In this document: positions 25,722 through 34,002 of the stretch, in pieces
Position numbering within the stretch: the stretch's first letter is position 1
Layout: each line of letters begins with the position of its first letter
Source: Pseudonocardia sp. CNS-139
GTDB lineage: Bacteria; Actinomycetota; Actinomycetes; Mycobacteriales; Pseudonocardiaceae
Direction of reading: 5' to 3'
Assembly: GCA_001942415.1 (NCBI GenBank)
Contig: MKJX01000221.1
Span: forward strand, 1-35,745
Length of the DNA stretch: 35,745 nt
Notes under the pieces: model-generated
What the model saw: only the letters and a program-made list of their open reading frames with translations
What the model was told of the DNA's origin: nothing
Databases searched by the model: none
Made by a program: the position numbers and the translations under genes

Positions 25722-27468
25722 GTGTTGACCCGGATGTCGTCGCTGTTCCTGCGGACCCTTCGCGAGGACCCGGCCGACGCGGAGGTACCGAGCCACAAGC
25801 TGCTCGTCCGCGCCGGCTACGTCCGCCGTGTCGCGCCGGGGATCTACTCCTGGCTGCCGCTGGGCCTGCGGGTGCTGCGCGCCGTCGAGCAGGTCGTGCG
25901 CGAGGAGATGGACGCCATCGGCGCCCAGGAGATCCTGCTGCCCGCGCTGCTGCCGAAGGAGCCCTACGAGGCCACCGGGCGCTGGACCGAGTATGGGCCC
26001 AACATCTTCCGGCTCAAGGATCGCAAGGGCGGCGACTACCTGCTCGGCCCCACCCACGAGGAGCTGTTCACGCAGCTCGTCAAGGGCGAGTACGCGTCGT
26101 ACAAGGACTACCCGGTCATGCTCTACCAGGTCCAGACCAAGTACCGGGACGAGGCGCGGCCGCGCGCGGGTATCCTGCGCGGGCGCGAGTTCCTCATGAA
26201 GGACTCCTACTCGTTCGACCTCGCCGACGAGGGGCTCGCCGAGTCCTACCGGCTGCACCGCGAGGCCTACGTCCGGATCTTCGACCGGCTCGGGCTGGAG
26301 TACGTGATCGTCAACGCGATGTCCGGCGCCATGGGCGGGTCGCGTCGGAGGAGTTCCTGGCGGTCGCGCCACCGGCGAGGACACGTTCGTCCGCAGCCCC
26401 GGCGGCTACGCGGCCAACGTCGAGGCCGTCACGACGCAGGCGCCGCCCGCGCGGCCCGTCGAGGGCCTGCCCGCGGCGCAGGCGCACCACACGCCCGGCA
26501 CCCCGACGATCGGGTCGCTCGTCGCGTTCCTGAACGACGCCGGCCTCGGCCGCAGCTTCACCGCGGCCGACACGCTCAAGAACGTGCTGGTCAAGACCCG
26601 GCAGCCGGGCTCGGCCGAGTGGACGCTGCTGGGTGTGGGCGTGCCCGGCGACCGCGAGGTCGACATGAAGCGGCTGGAGGCGGCGCTCGACCCGGCCGAG
26701 GTCGCGCTGCTCGACGAGGCCGACTTCGCCAAGCACCCGTTCCTCGTCAAGGGCTACATCGGGCCGGTCGCGCTGGCCGCCAACGGCGTGCGTTACCTCG
26801 TCGACCCGCGGGTGGTCACCGGCACGGCGTGGGTCACCGGCGCGGACAAGCCCGACCACCACGTCGTCGACCTCGTCGCCGGCCGGGACTTCACGCCCGA
26901 CGGCACCATCGAGGCCGCCGAGGTGCGCGAGGGCGACCCCGCGCCCGACGGCACCGGCCCGCTGGAGGCCGCGCGCGGCATCGAGATCGGGCACGTGTTC
27001 CAGCTCGGGCGCAAGTACGCCGACGCGATGGGACTCGACGCGCTCGGCGCCGACGGCAAGCCGGTGCGGGTCACGATGGGCTCCTACGGGATCGGCGTCT
27101 CGCGGCTGGTCGCGGTGATCGCCGAGCAGAGTCACGACGACTCGGGTCTCGTCTGGCCGCGCGCGGTCGCCCCGGCCGACGTCCACGTCGTGGTCGCCGG
27201 GAAGACCGACGAGATCCTCGCCGGCGGCGAGCGCATCGCCGCCGAGCTCGCCGCCGCGGGGGTGCGGGTGCTGCTCGACGACCGGAAGGCCACGCCCGGC
27301 GTGAAGTTCGCCGACGCGGAGCTCATCGGGGTGCCGACGATCGTCGTCGTCGGGCGCGGGCTCGCCAACGGACTGGTCGAGTTGAAGGACCGGCGTAGCG
27401 GTGAACGGACGGAGATCGCCGTGGAAACGGTCGTGTCGCGCATCCGGGAGCTGACCGGCACCCGCTGA
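25722..27468 (+). CDS. proS: prolyl-tRNA synthetase (bacterial type with INS domain)
   Basis: Charges tRNA-Pro; an essential cytoplasmic enzyme. From GTG 25722 it begins MLTRMSSLFLRTLREDPADA. The class II motif 1 region is GIYSWLPLGLRVL, motif 2 is QTKYRDEARPRAGILRGREF, and motif 3 is MGSYGIGVSRLVAVIAEQ. The insertion (editing) domain spans about residues 225-400 and contains FLAVA-TGEDTFVRSPGGYA and TADTLKNVLVKTR-like sequence. The C-terminal anticodon-binding domain ends IRELTGTR. Two single-base gaps (near 26340 and 26367) break the frame just before the insertion domain. Because the gene is essential, these are almost certainly sequence errors. About 583 residues are expected. Confidence 0.97.
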
Positions 27469-27537
27469 GCGGCGGCCGGTCTGGTCGTCCCCCGTCCGGG
27501 CGTGATCGACTGTCGCGGTGCGACGTAGGAGCATCGT

Positions 27538-27560
27538 GGACGCCGCCGGACGGGGCGTCC
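27538..27560 (+). terminator. hairpin downstream of proS
   Basis: GGACGCC (27538-27544) pairs with GGCGTCC (27554-27560) around a 9-nt loop, about 70 nt after the proS stop. CGTGGA/TCCACG outside it can extend a second, longer pairing. It has no U-tract. The gap 27469-27762 otherwise holds no gene I can support. Confidence 0.45.
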
Positions 27561-27668
27561 CGTGCTCCACGGGAGTGACACACCGAGCGCGAATCGTCAC
27601 GCATTGCAACGAAAGTGGTGCCGGGTCCGAGCCGGATTCAGGGCCCCGTACCGTTCGCGTCGTTCTTG

Positions 27669-27682
27669 GTGCAGTTCTGCAC
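27669..27682. promoter_or_regulatory. palindrome GTGCAG-TT-CTGCAC upstream of the FHA gene
   Basis: A perfect 6+6-bp inverted repeat with a 2-bp spacer lies 81 bp before GTG 27763. It is a plausible operator for a dimeric regulator of the FHA-pseudokinase pair. A TACCGT -10-like box lies just upstream (27649-27654) but lacks a good -35. Confidence 0.4.
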
Positions 27683-27762
27683 GACCTTGATCGTCACCCG
27701 ACCGGTGTACGCGGCCGTGGGCCGTCCGGACGCCGGCGGGTCCGCGGGGGAGGTTGATCTAG

Positions 27763-29980
27763 GTGGAGTTCGACGCATTGCGGGCTGCTGTGGTGCCCGG
27801 GGCCGCGGTGGTGGGTCGCTGGCCCGGGGTGGTCTGCGTGGCCGAGTGCGCCGACCGGCAGGTGCTGCGGCACCTGCTCGACGTGTGCGCGGCGGCCGCG
27901 GGCCCCGAGCCGGGACGGGCGCTCGCCCGGCGGCTCACGATGTGGCTCGGCGGCGCGGACGCGCCCGGCGACGGGCTGCGGTTCGGCACCGTGGCCGTCA
28001 CGACCGGTGACGGTCGCGCGTCCGGGGCACGCGGGGACCAGTGGGCGGTGTTCCTCTACGGCCCGGTCGGCCTGGTCGTGCCCGACCGCCAGGTGGCGCT
28101 GTCCGGCGCCCAGGCCGTCGCGTGGACCGATCGGCTGCTGCCGCGGCCGGACGTGCCCGTGGTGCTGGCCCTGGAGGGCGGGCCCATCCCGCCCGGCGTG
28201 ATCGACGGCGTGCACGACCTGCGGGTCGGTGTGGTGCCCGGGGCGGGCGCCGTGCTCGTGCCCGGCGGCGGCGACGCGTACCAGCAGACCGACGGCGCCG
28301 CCGAGACCGTGCGGCACCGGCCGGACGACCCGCTCTGGCCGGACCCGGCCGAGCGCGAGCGGCAGCGGTGGAACGGCGCCCCCGAGCCGGCGATGGCCAG
28401 CCCGAGCGAGGCCCTGTTCCAGGCCGGCGACGCGAACGGCACGCCGGGCCGCGACGCGGCCGAGGACCTCGGGCCGGACATGGGCGACCGGGCCCGGTTC
28501 ACCGGACGGGCGCACCTGCGGCCCGTGCCGTCCGGCTCGAACGGCACCGCGCACCGCGGGCGCGGCCCGCGCCGCACGCCCACCGTCGACCTCGCGCGGT
28601 TCGGCATCGGCTCGGGACGCGGGCGCGGCACCCCCGACGGCAACGGCGAACGCGGCGGCGTGCCGGGGAGCGAGCAGGACGGGGCGGGCCGGCCTGGGGA
28701 GCCCGGGGCCACCCGCTACCCCGACCCGGCCTACCCCGACACCACGGGGCGCGACGGCGAGACCGCCGGCGGTCCGGGAGTCGGCGCCGGCCCGGCGGAC
28801 GTTACCGACACCGGGGTCAACGGCAGCGCCGCCGGCCAGCACGGGCCACATGGTCAGCACGGTCCGCACGGTCCGCACGGCCACAACGGCGCCGGCGTCA
28901 ACGGGCACGTGAACGGCACCGGCCTGCTCGACCCGGGCCCGAACGGGCCGGGTCACGGCCCCGGCGGCAGCAACGGCAGCGCGCCGGTCTCCGACTCCGG
29001 CGCCTGGGCCGGGCCCGACGACGGCCACTGGTTCGGCACCGGGGACGGCTTCGCCACCCCCGAGGACTTCGCCGCCGCTCCGGACGGCTTCGGCACCCCG
29101 GACGACGGCGAGCAGGCCGGGCCGGGAGCCGGGTTCGGCACGGAGACCGGCCTCGACGCGGTCCCGCTCGACCGCCGCCCGCGGCACGGGCGCCAGGAGG
29201 AGCTCGCGGCGGACGGCCAGCAGGAGCCGGCCGCCGGCACGCCGCGGTTCGGCGTGCCGCGCGCGGCGCAGGAGCCGGTCGCCCTCGCCCCGGAGCCCGT
29301 CCCCGCGCCGGTCCCGGAGCGCCGGCGTCGAGCACGACCACCACGACGGCCGTGCCCGCGCCCGCCCCGGTCGCCCGTCGCCAGGAGCCAGCAGCCGCCC
29401 GCCGCCGCCGCTGCGCCGCCGACGCCGGGTGCTCGGCAGCCCGCCCGAGCCGCCGCGGCCGCCGCTCCCGGCCGCGCCGGAGGTGGAGCCCGACCCGCTC
29501 GACAGCACCCAGGTGAACGGCCGCCGCTGCGGGCGCGGCCACCTCAACGACCCGCGGCTCGGGCAGTGCGCGTTCTGCGGGCTGCCCGTCGAGGACGGCG
29601 GCGGCCAGCTCGTCGCCGGCCCCCGGCCCGCGCTCGGCCTGCTCGTGTTCGACGACGGCACCACCTACTCCGTCGACGCCGAGTACCTCGTCGGCCGCAT
29701 GCCGGAGGGCGACTCCCGGGTGGCCGGGGGCGCGCTGCGGTCGCTGGCCGTGGAGGACCCGTCGGGCGCGGTGTCGCGGGTGCACGCCGAGGTCCGCGTG
29801 TCCGGCTGGGACGTGCTGCTGGCCGACGCCGGCTCGCGCAACGGCACCTTCGTCTCCGGTCCCGGCGAGCCCGAGTGGACGCAGCTCCCGGAGGGTCAGA
29901 CGCACCGGCTCGTGCCGGGCACCCGTGTGCGGCTCGGGGGCCGCAGCTTCCTGTTCGAGTCGCCATCGGGCGTGCGCTGA
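27763..29980 (+). CDS. large multidomain FHA protein with N-terminal unknown domain, disordered linker and zinc ribbon
   Basis: About 739 residues after repair. Residues 1-165 (MEFDALRAAVVPGAAVVGRW, then WAVFLYGPVGLVVPDRQVAL) form a folded domain I do not recognise. Residues about 170-585 are low-complexity, rich in Gly, Asn, Pro and His, with a QHGPHGQHGPHGPHGHNG repeat near residue 365. A zinc ribbon follows (CGRGHLNDPRLGQCAFCG, near 590). The C-terminal FHA domain (about 640-735) keeps the phosphothreonine-binding residues: LVGRM, SRVHAEV and SRNGTFV. Two small gaps near 29320 and 29415 shift the frame, both in the linker. GTG 27763 has a GGGGGAGG site. The next gene, 31 bp away, encodes a kinase-like protein, so both probably act in one phospho-signalling complex. 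Confidence 0.85.
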
Positions 29981-30011
29981 GGAGAGGGCGCGCGCCGGGA
30001 GGGAGAGCGCA

Positions 30012-30842
30012 GTGGACACGACCGTGGCCGTCCAGCCCCCGATGATCGCGGGCTACGACGTCGTGCGGCAGCTCGGCGAGGGCGGCCACGGCCGCTGCTA
30101 CCTCGTCCGGCCGCCCTCCCGGCTCGGGCTCACCGACGAGTTCGCCGTGCTCAAGCTGTTCAACGACCGGGTCAGCGAGCTCGCCTACGAACGGGGCGTG
30201 CGCGAGCTGCGCGCGGTCGCCGGGGCCGGGTCCGGCCACGTCGTGCGGGTGTTCGACGCGGTGCTGGAGGCGAGCTTCGGCTACGCCATGGAGTACTTCC
30301 CGCTCGGCTCGCTCGCCGCCCCGGCCGCGCAGCTCACCCGCGACGACGTCCTGACGGCGCTGGAGCACGCCGCGCGCGCCGCGCACGCCCTGCACGAGGC
30401 CGGCATCGCGCACGGCGGGGTGCGGCCGGCCAACGTCCTGCTGACCCAGGACGCGGGCGGGGCCGTCGCCGGCCGGCTGGCCGACCCGGAGCTGTGCCGC
30501 GTGCTCACGCCCGGCGTCGCGCTCACCGGGATGGCGCGGGCGAGCGCGCTGGAGTTCGCCGACCCCGAGCTGCTCGCCGGCGCCCGCCCGACCCGGCGCA
30601 CCGAGGTGTGGTCGCTGGGCGCCACGATCCACCGCGTGCTGAGCGGCGCCGGCCTGCACGGCGAGCTGCCCGACCCGCAGCCGCTCGTGGTGATCCGGCG
30701 GCTGCTCACCACGCGCCCACAGGTGCACCCGGGCCTGGGCCCCGCGGAGGCCCAGCTCGTGCACGACTGCATCGCCGACGGCGACGCCCGCCTGCGCACC
30801 GCGGCGGAGGTCGCCGACCGGGTCGCCGCCCTGCGCGGCTGA
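30012..30842 (+). CDS. protein kinase-fold protein, predicted pseudokinase
   Basis: The 276-residue intact product covers only a Ser/Thr kinase fold, with no membrane segment or PASTA domain. The N-lobe looks functional: glycine loop G22-EGGHG27, ATP lysine K48 in FAVLKLF and a candidate helix-C Glu E65. The catalytic loop is altered: IAHGGVRPANVLL replaces HRD with H134-G-G, so the catalytic Asp is Gly136 and the loop Lys is Arg138; Asn141 remains. DFG is replaced by D158-P-E. It may bind ATP but should not phosphorylate efficiently. The frame and flanking residues are clean, so this is not a frameshift artefact. GTG 30012 has a GGGAGGGAG site. It follows the FHA protein as the second gene of a probable operon. 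Confidence 0.85.
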   Translation: MDTTVAVQPPMIAGYDVVRQLGEGGHGRCYLVRPPSRLGLTDEFAVLKLFNDRVSELAYERGVRELRAVAGAGSGHVVRVFDAVLEASFGYAMEYFPLGSLAAPAAQLTRDDVLTALEHAARAAHALHEAGIAHGGVRPANVLLTQDAGGAVAGRLADPELCRVLTPGVALTGMARASALEFADPELLAGARPTRRTEVWSLGATIHRVLSGAGLHGELPDPQPLVVIRRLLTTRPQVHPGLGPAEAQLVHDCIADGDARLRTAAEVADRVAALRG

Positions 30843-30856
30843 CCGGTCCCCGCGGG

Positions 30857-31267
30857 TCAGCCGCGCAGGAACGAGAGGCGGACCTGGCGCACCGGGTTGT
30901 CGCCGTTGGTGTCGACGAGGCACACCGACTGCCACGTGCCCAGCGCCGGGACGCCGGCCAGTACCGGCACGGACAGGGACGGCGGGAGGAACGCCGGGAG
31001 CACGTGGTCGCGGCCGTGGCCGGGGCTGCCGTGCCGGTGGGTCCAGCGGTCGTCGGCGGGGAGCAGGTCGCGCAGGGCGGCGAGCAGGTCGGTGTCGCTG
31101 CCGGCGCCCGTCTCGATCACGGCGAGCCCGGCCGTCGCGTGCGGCACCCACACGTGCAGCAGGCCGTCGCCCGCGCCGCTCGCGCGCAGGAACTCGGCGA
31201 TCTCGCGGGTGAGGTCGACCACCGTCTCCCGGCCGCCGGTCCGGATCTCGATCAGAGTGCTGTCCAC
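30857..31267 (-). CDS. YjbQ/UPF0047 family protein (secondary thiamine-phosphate synthase-type)
   Basis: A small trimeric beta-sandwich family; some members show weak thiamine-phosphate synthase activity, and the true role is unclear. The 136-residue product has the family blocks VWVPHATAGLAVIE, WTHRHGSPGHGRDHVLPAFL and LGTWQSVCLVDTNGDNP, with the conserved His and Asp/Asn residues. The frame is intact. The GTG start at 31267 is supported by a -10 (GACACT, 31279-31274) 6 nt upstream. Its stop lies 14 bp from the convergent pseudokinase stop. It is divergent from the class V aminotransferase, with 18 bp between start codons. Confidence 0.92.
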   Translation of the reverse strand: MDSTLIEIRTGGRETVVDLTREIAEFLRASGAGDGLLHVWVPHATAGLAVIETGAGSDTDLLAALRDLLPADDRWTHRHGSPGHGRDHVLPAFLPPSLSVPVLAGVPALGTWQSVCLVDTNGDNPVRQVRLSFLRG

Positions 31268-31272
31268 CGTTC

Positions 31273-31279
31273 TAGTGTC
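31273..31279. promoter_or_regulatory. overlapping divergent -10 boxes of yjbQ-like and aminotransferase genes
   Basis: TAGTGT (31273-31278) is the plus-strand -10, 7 nt before GTG 31286. GACACT (31279-31274) is the minus-strand -10, 6 nt before GTG 31267. The two share five base pairs, so polymerase can occupy only one promoter at a time. Confidence 0.6.
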
Positions 31280-31285
31280 GACCGG

Positions 31286-32319
31286 GTGCAGACCCTCGCC
31301 CGCCGCACGGCGTTCGGTGCCGAGTTCGACGTCCCCGGCGGCTACCTCAACACCGCCAGCATCGGCATCCCCTCGGTCGCGGCGGCCGACGCGGTGGCCG
31401 CGGCGGTCGCCGGCTGGCGGGCCGGCGCCGCGAACGCCCCCGACTTCGACGCCCCCGTGGCCGCCGCCCGCGCCGGGTTCGCCGCGCTGCTGGGCGTCGA
31501 CGCGGGCCGGGTGACGATCGGGGCGGGCGTGTCGCCGCTGGTCGGGCTCGTGGCGGCGAGCGTCCCCGACGGCACGCGGGTGCTCGTGCCCGAGGGCGAG
31601 TTCACCAGCGTGAGCTGGCCGTTCGCCGCGCAGGCCGGGCGCGGGGTGACCGTCACCGAGTGCCGGCCCGACGCGCTCGGCGAGCGCGCGGGGGAGTTCG
31701 ACCTCGTCGCGGTGTCCGTCGCGCAGTCGGCGGACGGGCGGGTCGCCGACCTCGCCGCGCTGCGGGCCGCGCGGGCCGCCGGCACGCGGGTGGTGCTGGA
31801 CGTGACGCAGTCGCTCGGCTGGCTCGACGCCGACGTCTCCTGGGCCGACGTGGTCGTCGCGGCGGGCTACAAGTGGCTCGGCGTGCCGCGCGGGGCGGCG
31901 TGGATGGCGGTCGCGGCGGACGTCGGGGTCGTGCCGGCGCACGCGAACTGGTACGCGGGCGCCGAGCGCTGGTCCACCGTGTACGGGCTGCCGCTGGACC
32001 TCGCCGCGGACGCCCGCGCCCTCGACTCGTCCCCGGCCTGGTACTGCCACGTCGCGCGGCCGTCGCGCTGCCGTGGTTCGCCGGGCTGGACCGCGCGGCC
32101 GTGCACGCGCACTGCACCGGCCTCGCCGACGCGTTCCGGGCCGGGCTGGGCCTGCCGCCGGCCGGTTCGGCGATCGTCTCGGTGCGCCTCGACGGCGCGC
32201 TGGAGCGGCTGCAGGCCGCCGGGGTGGCGGCGGCCGGCCGGGCGGGCGGCGCCCGCCTGTCGTTCCACCTCTACAACACCCACGCCGACGTCGAGCGCGC
32301 CCTGGACGCCCTGGCGTAG
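31286..32319 (+). CDS. class V aminotransferase-fold PLP-dependent enzyme
   Basis: A fold type I PLP enzyme of the NifS/kynureninase/selenocysteine lyase class. It begins MQTLARRTAFGAEFDVPGGY, then LNTASIGIPS. The PLP pocket is VVLDVTQSLGWLD (Asp and Gln-Ser), and the Schiff-base lysine is about residue 196 in AAGYKWLGVPRGAAWM. The frame changes near 32054 (WYCHV|AAVALPWFAGLD), repaired by one G. Corrected length is about 344 residues. An EgtE-like C-S lyase is one possibility, but no other ergothioneine gene is near, so I leave the substrate open. Its TAG stop is the outer end of a palindromic element shared with the convergent gene. Confidence 0.8.
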
Positions 32320-32405
32320 CAACTCGCGCGCACCAATCCAGCGACTCGCGGGTGGGGCCTGCGGCCCCGTCCGCGAGTCGCCGGAAAAGTGTGCGCGAGT
32401 TGCTA
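32317..32405. repeat. 89-bp near-perfect palindrome, second member of the 22-bp-phased CGACTCGCG family; bidirectional terminator
   Basis: Forward cores CAACTCGCG (32320) and CGACTCGCG (32342), and reverse cores CGCGAGTCG (32372) and CGCGAGTTG (32394), are each 22 bp apart. The centre is GGGGCC-TGC-GGCCCC. The outer ends TAGCAACTCGCG and CGCGAGTTGCTA contain the stop codons of both convergent genes. Spacers recur in the array at 12.6 kb (CCGGAAAAGTG and CTGGATT types). It probably ends transcription from both sides. Confidence 0.85.
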
Positions 32406-32855
32406 CGGGCGGCCGGGGAAGACCGGGATGGCGGGCGGCGTGCCGACCACCACGCGCCAGCGGGCGGTGCGCAGGGTGCCGTCGGTGAGGGCGGTGAGCG
32501 CGGCGCGGCGCAGCTCCCGGTCGGCCGTGCGTTCCACGACCGAGCGCCACGCGGCGAGCGCGTCCGTCTCGGCGACGAGGATCAGCCCCGCGGCCGACGG
32601 CCCGTCGGTGACGGGCTGCGGGGTGGCGTACGCGGGCTGGGCCGACACCGCACGGGCCCCGAGCTGGGTGAGCGTCTGCTCGATCTGCCCGCGCAGCGTG
32701 CGGTGCGCGTCCTCGTCCTGGCGGGCCTGGCCGAGCTGCGCGGCCGGCAGGAACGCCACGGCGTACGAGTAGCACCAGAGCGCGGCGTGCTCGGCCGCGA
32801 GCGCGTCCTGCAGGGACGCCTCGGCCGTCGCGTCGATCCGGGACGCCCCGCTCAC
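32403..32855 (-). CDS. DUF4439 ferritin-like domain protein
   Basis: About 150 residues from GTG 32855. The sequence is a four-helix, ferritin-like fold: ASLQDALAAEHAALWCYSYA in helix 1, with EHAALWCYS typical of DUF4439, then QARQDEDAHRTLRGQIEQTL, VAETDALAAWRSVVERTADR and LRRAALTALTDGTLRTARWR. A full di-iron ligand set is not obvious. From memory, M. tuberculosis carries an alanine-rich pair (Rv2843/Rv2844) between rimP and proS, in the same place. The start overlaps the upstream lipoprotein stop (GTGA), so the two are coupled. The stop TAG is inside the palindromic element. Function is unknown. Confidence 0.85.
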   Translation of the reverse strand: MSGASRIDATAEASLQDALAAEHAALWCYSYAVAFLPAAQLGQARQDEDAHRTLRGQIEQTLTQLGARAVSAQPAYATPQPVTDGPSAAGLILVAETDALAAWRSVVERTADRELRRAALTALTDGTLRTARWRVVVGTPPAIPVFPGRP

Positions 32856-33333
32856 ACGAGCACCGCCCCGTACGTCGTGCAGCACGCGGCCACCGACGCG
32901 ACGAGCCCGACGCGTTCGGCGGGCAGCCCGAGCACGACGTCGGCCGCGGCGCTGCCGGAGGCCAGCACGGCCTGGCGCACCCCGGCGCAGCCCGGCGCCC
33001 GCCGGGCGGGGCCGGCGGCCGGGTGGCCGGCACGTGCTCCGGGTCGATCCGGGCGACCTCGGCGTCGAGGGCGAGCGCGTGCTGCGTGCGGGCGTCGACG
33101 AGGGGCTGGACGCGGTCGGCGAGCGCGGGGTCGGCCGCGACCGCCGCGGCGGCCAGCGCGGCGTCGGCGCGGGCGGCGTCGGCGAGCGCGACCAGGGGGT
33201 CCGGCGGCTCCGGCGCGGACGGCCCGAGCGAGCACGCCGCGAGCGCGGGCGGGAGGAGCAGCAACCCCGTGATCAGCGAGCGCCGGCTGAGCCCGCTCCC
33301 CGGCCGGCCGAGCGGCCCGGACCGTGCTCCCAC
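32852..33333 (-). CDS. alanine-rich lipoprotein with twin-arginine-like signal
   Basis: From GTG 33333, with a GAGGGAG site 6 nt upstream. The N-terminus has SRRSLITGLLLLPPALAACS, a signal peptide with an LAAC lipobox and an RR pair. The mature part is alanine-rich and helical (VALADAARADAALAAAAVAA, then RTQHALALDAEVARIDPEHV). It ends AVLASGSAAADVVLGLPAER and VASVAACCTTYGAVLV. The frame changes near 33008 in a GGGGCCGG run, repaired by one base. Corrected length is about 160 residues. It is coupled to the DUF4439 gene and divergent from rimP. The pair may work together at the cell surface; I cannot name a function. Confidence 0.75.
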
Positions 33334-33397
33334 CTGAACTCCCTCACCCGTTCGCCGGGCGCTCATCCTGCCAGGCGGCCGTACGGGCACGGCGCGA

Positions 33398-33403
33398 TAC
33401 CCT
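33398..33403 (+). promoter_or_regulatory. -10 box (TACCCT) for the rimP-nusA operon
   Basis: TACCCT lies about 50 nt before ATG 33454, giving a 5' UTR of about 45 nt that carries the AGGAG site. No convincing -35 is seen. Confidence 0.5.
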
Positions 33404-33453
33404 GGCGAACCCACCGCGACGAAGCGGAGACCGAACGAGCAGGAGCCACCGCG

Positions 33454-34002
33454 ATGCCCCTCCCCCCCCCCGCGCAGGATGCCGGGCAGCCGCCCGGCGA
33501 GCTGCTCGGCGTGCTGGAACCGATCGTCCGCGGCGCCGGGTTCGAGCTGGACCGGCTCGACGTCCGCGCCGCCGGCCGCCGCCACACCGTCAAGGTCGTG
33601 GTCGACGCCGACGACGGTGTCGGGCTGGACGACATCGCGGCCGTGTCGCGGGCCCTCTCGGCCGAGCTGGACCGGCACGAGCACCTGCTCGGCGGGTCGT
33701 ACACGCTGGAGGTCACCTCGCCCGGGGTGGACCGCCCGCTCACCGGCGAGCGGCACTGGCGGCGGGCGCACCTGCGCCAGGTCGCCGTCCGCACGCACGA
33801 GGGGCGCACGTTCACCGGCCGGGTGGGGGAGGCGGGCCCGGACGCCGTCACCGTGCTCGTCGACGGGCAGCTGCGGGAGCTGCGCTACGCCGACGTGGCG
33901 CACGCGGGCGTGCAGGTCGAGTTCCGGCCGGCGCCCGCCGCCGAGCTGCGGCTGCTGGGGGAGTCCGCGGCCGGGGCGGCATCGGAGGAGGAGACGGCAT
34001 GA
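33454..34002 (+). CDS. rimP: ribosome maturation factor RimP
   Basis: Binds and matures the 30S subunit. The 182-residue product is intact: LLGVLEPIVRGAGFELDRLD is the N-terminal fold, DDIAAVSRALSAELD the helix, and LEVTSPGVDRPLTGERHWRR the family signature. The C-terminal SH3-like part (FTGRVGEAGPDAVTVLVDG) follows. ATG 33454 has an AGGAG site 8 nt upstream. Codons 3-6 lie on a run of ten C residues (MPLPPPAQ), where the length may be misread, although the frame is consistent. The stop overlaps the nusA start as ATGA, so the pair is translationally coupled, as in most bacteria. Confidence 0.97.
   Translation: MPLPPPAQDAGQPPGELLGVLEPIVRGAGFELDRLDVRAAGRRHTVKVVVDADDGVGLDDIAAVSRALSAELDRHEHLLGGSYTLEVTSPGVDRPLTGERHWRRAHLRQVAVRTHEGRTFTGRVGEAGPDAVTVLVDGQLRELRYADVAHAGVQVEFRPAPAAELRLLGESAAGAASEEETA

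Noticed and set aside
23654..26533. A 959-codon open frame spanning SMP-30, reductase, deaminase and proS
   Set aside because: It is a composite of several frame-shifted genes plus out-of-frame GC-rich sequence; family motifs switch frame along it.
28840..28910. DNA tandem repeat with its own function (CACGGTCCG-like)
   Set aside because: It encodes the His-Gly-Pro repeats of the FHA protein linker in frame, so it is best seen as coding low complexity.
33463..33472. Run of ten C residues as a phase-variable tract in rimP
   Set aside because: The tract encodes prolines in frame with an intact gene, and actinobacterial rimP is not known to be phase variable; read error is the more likely concern.
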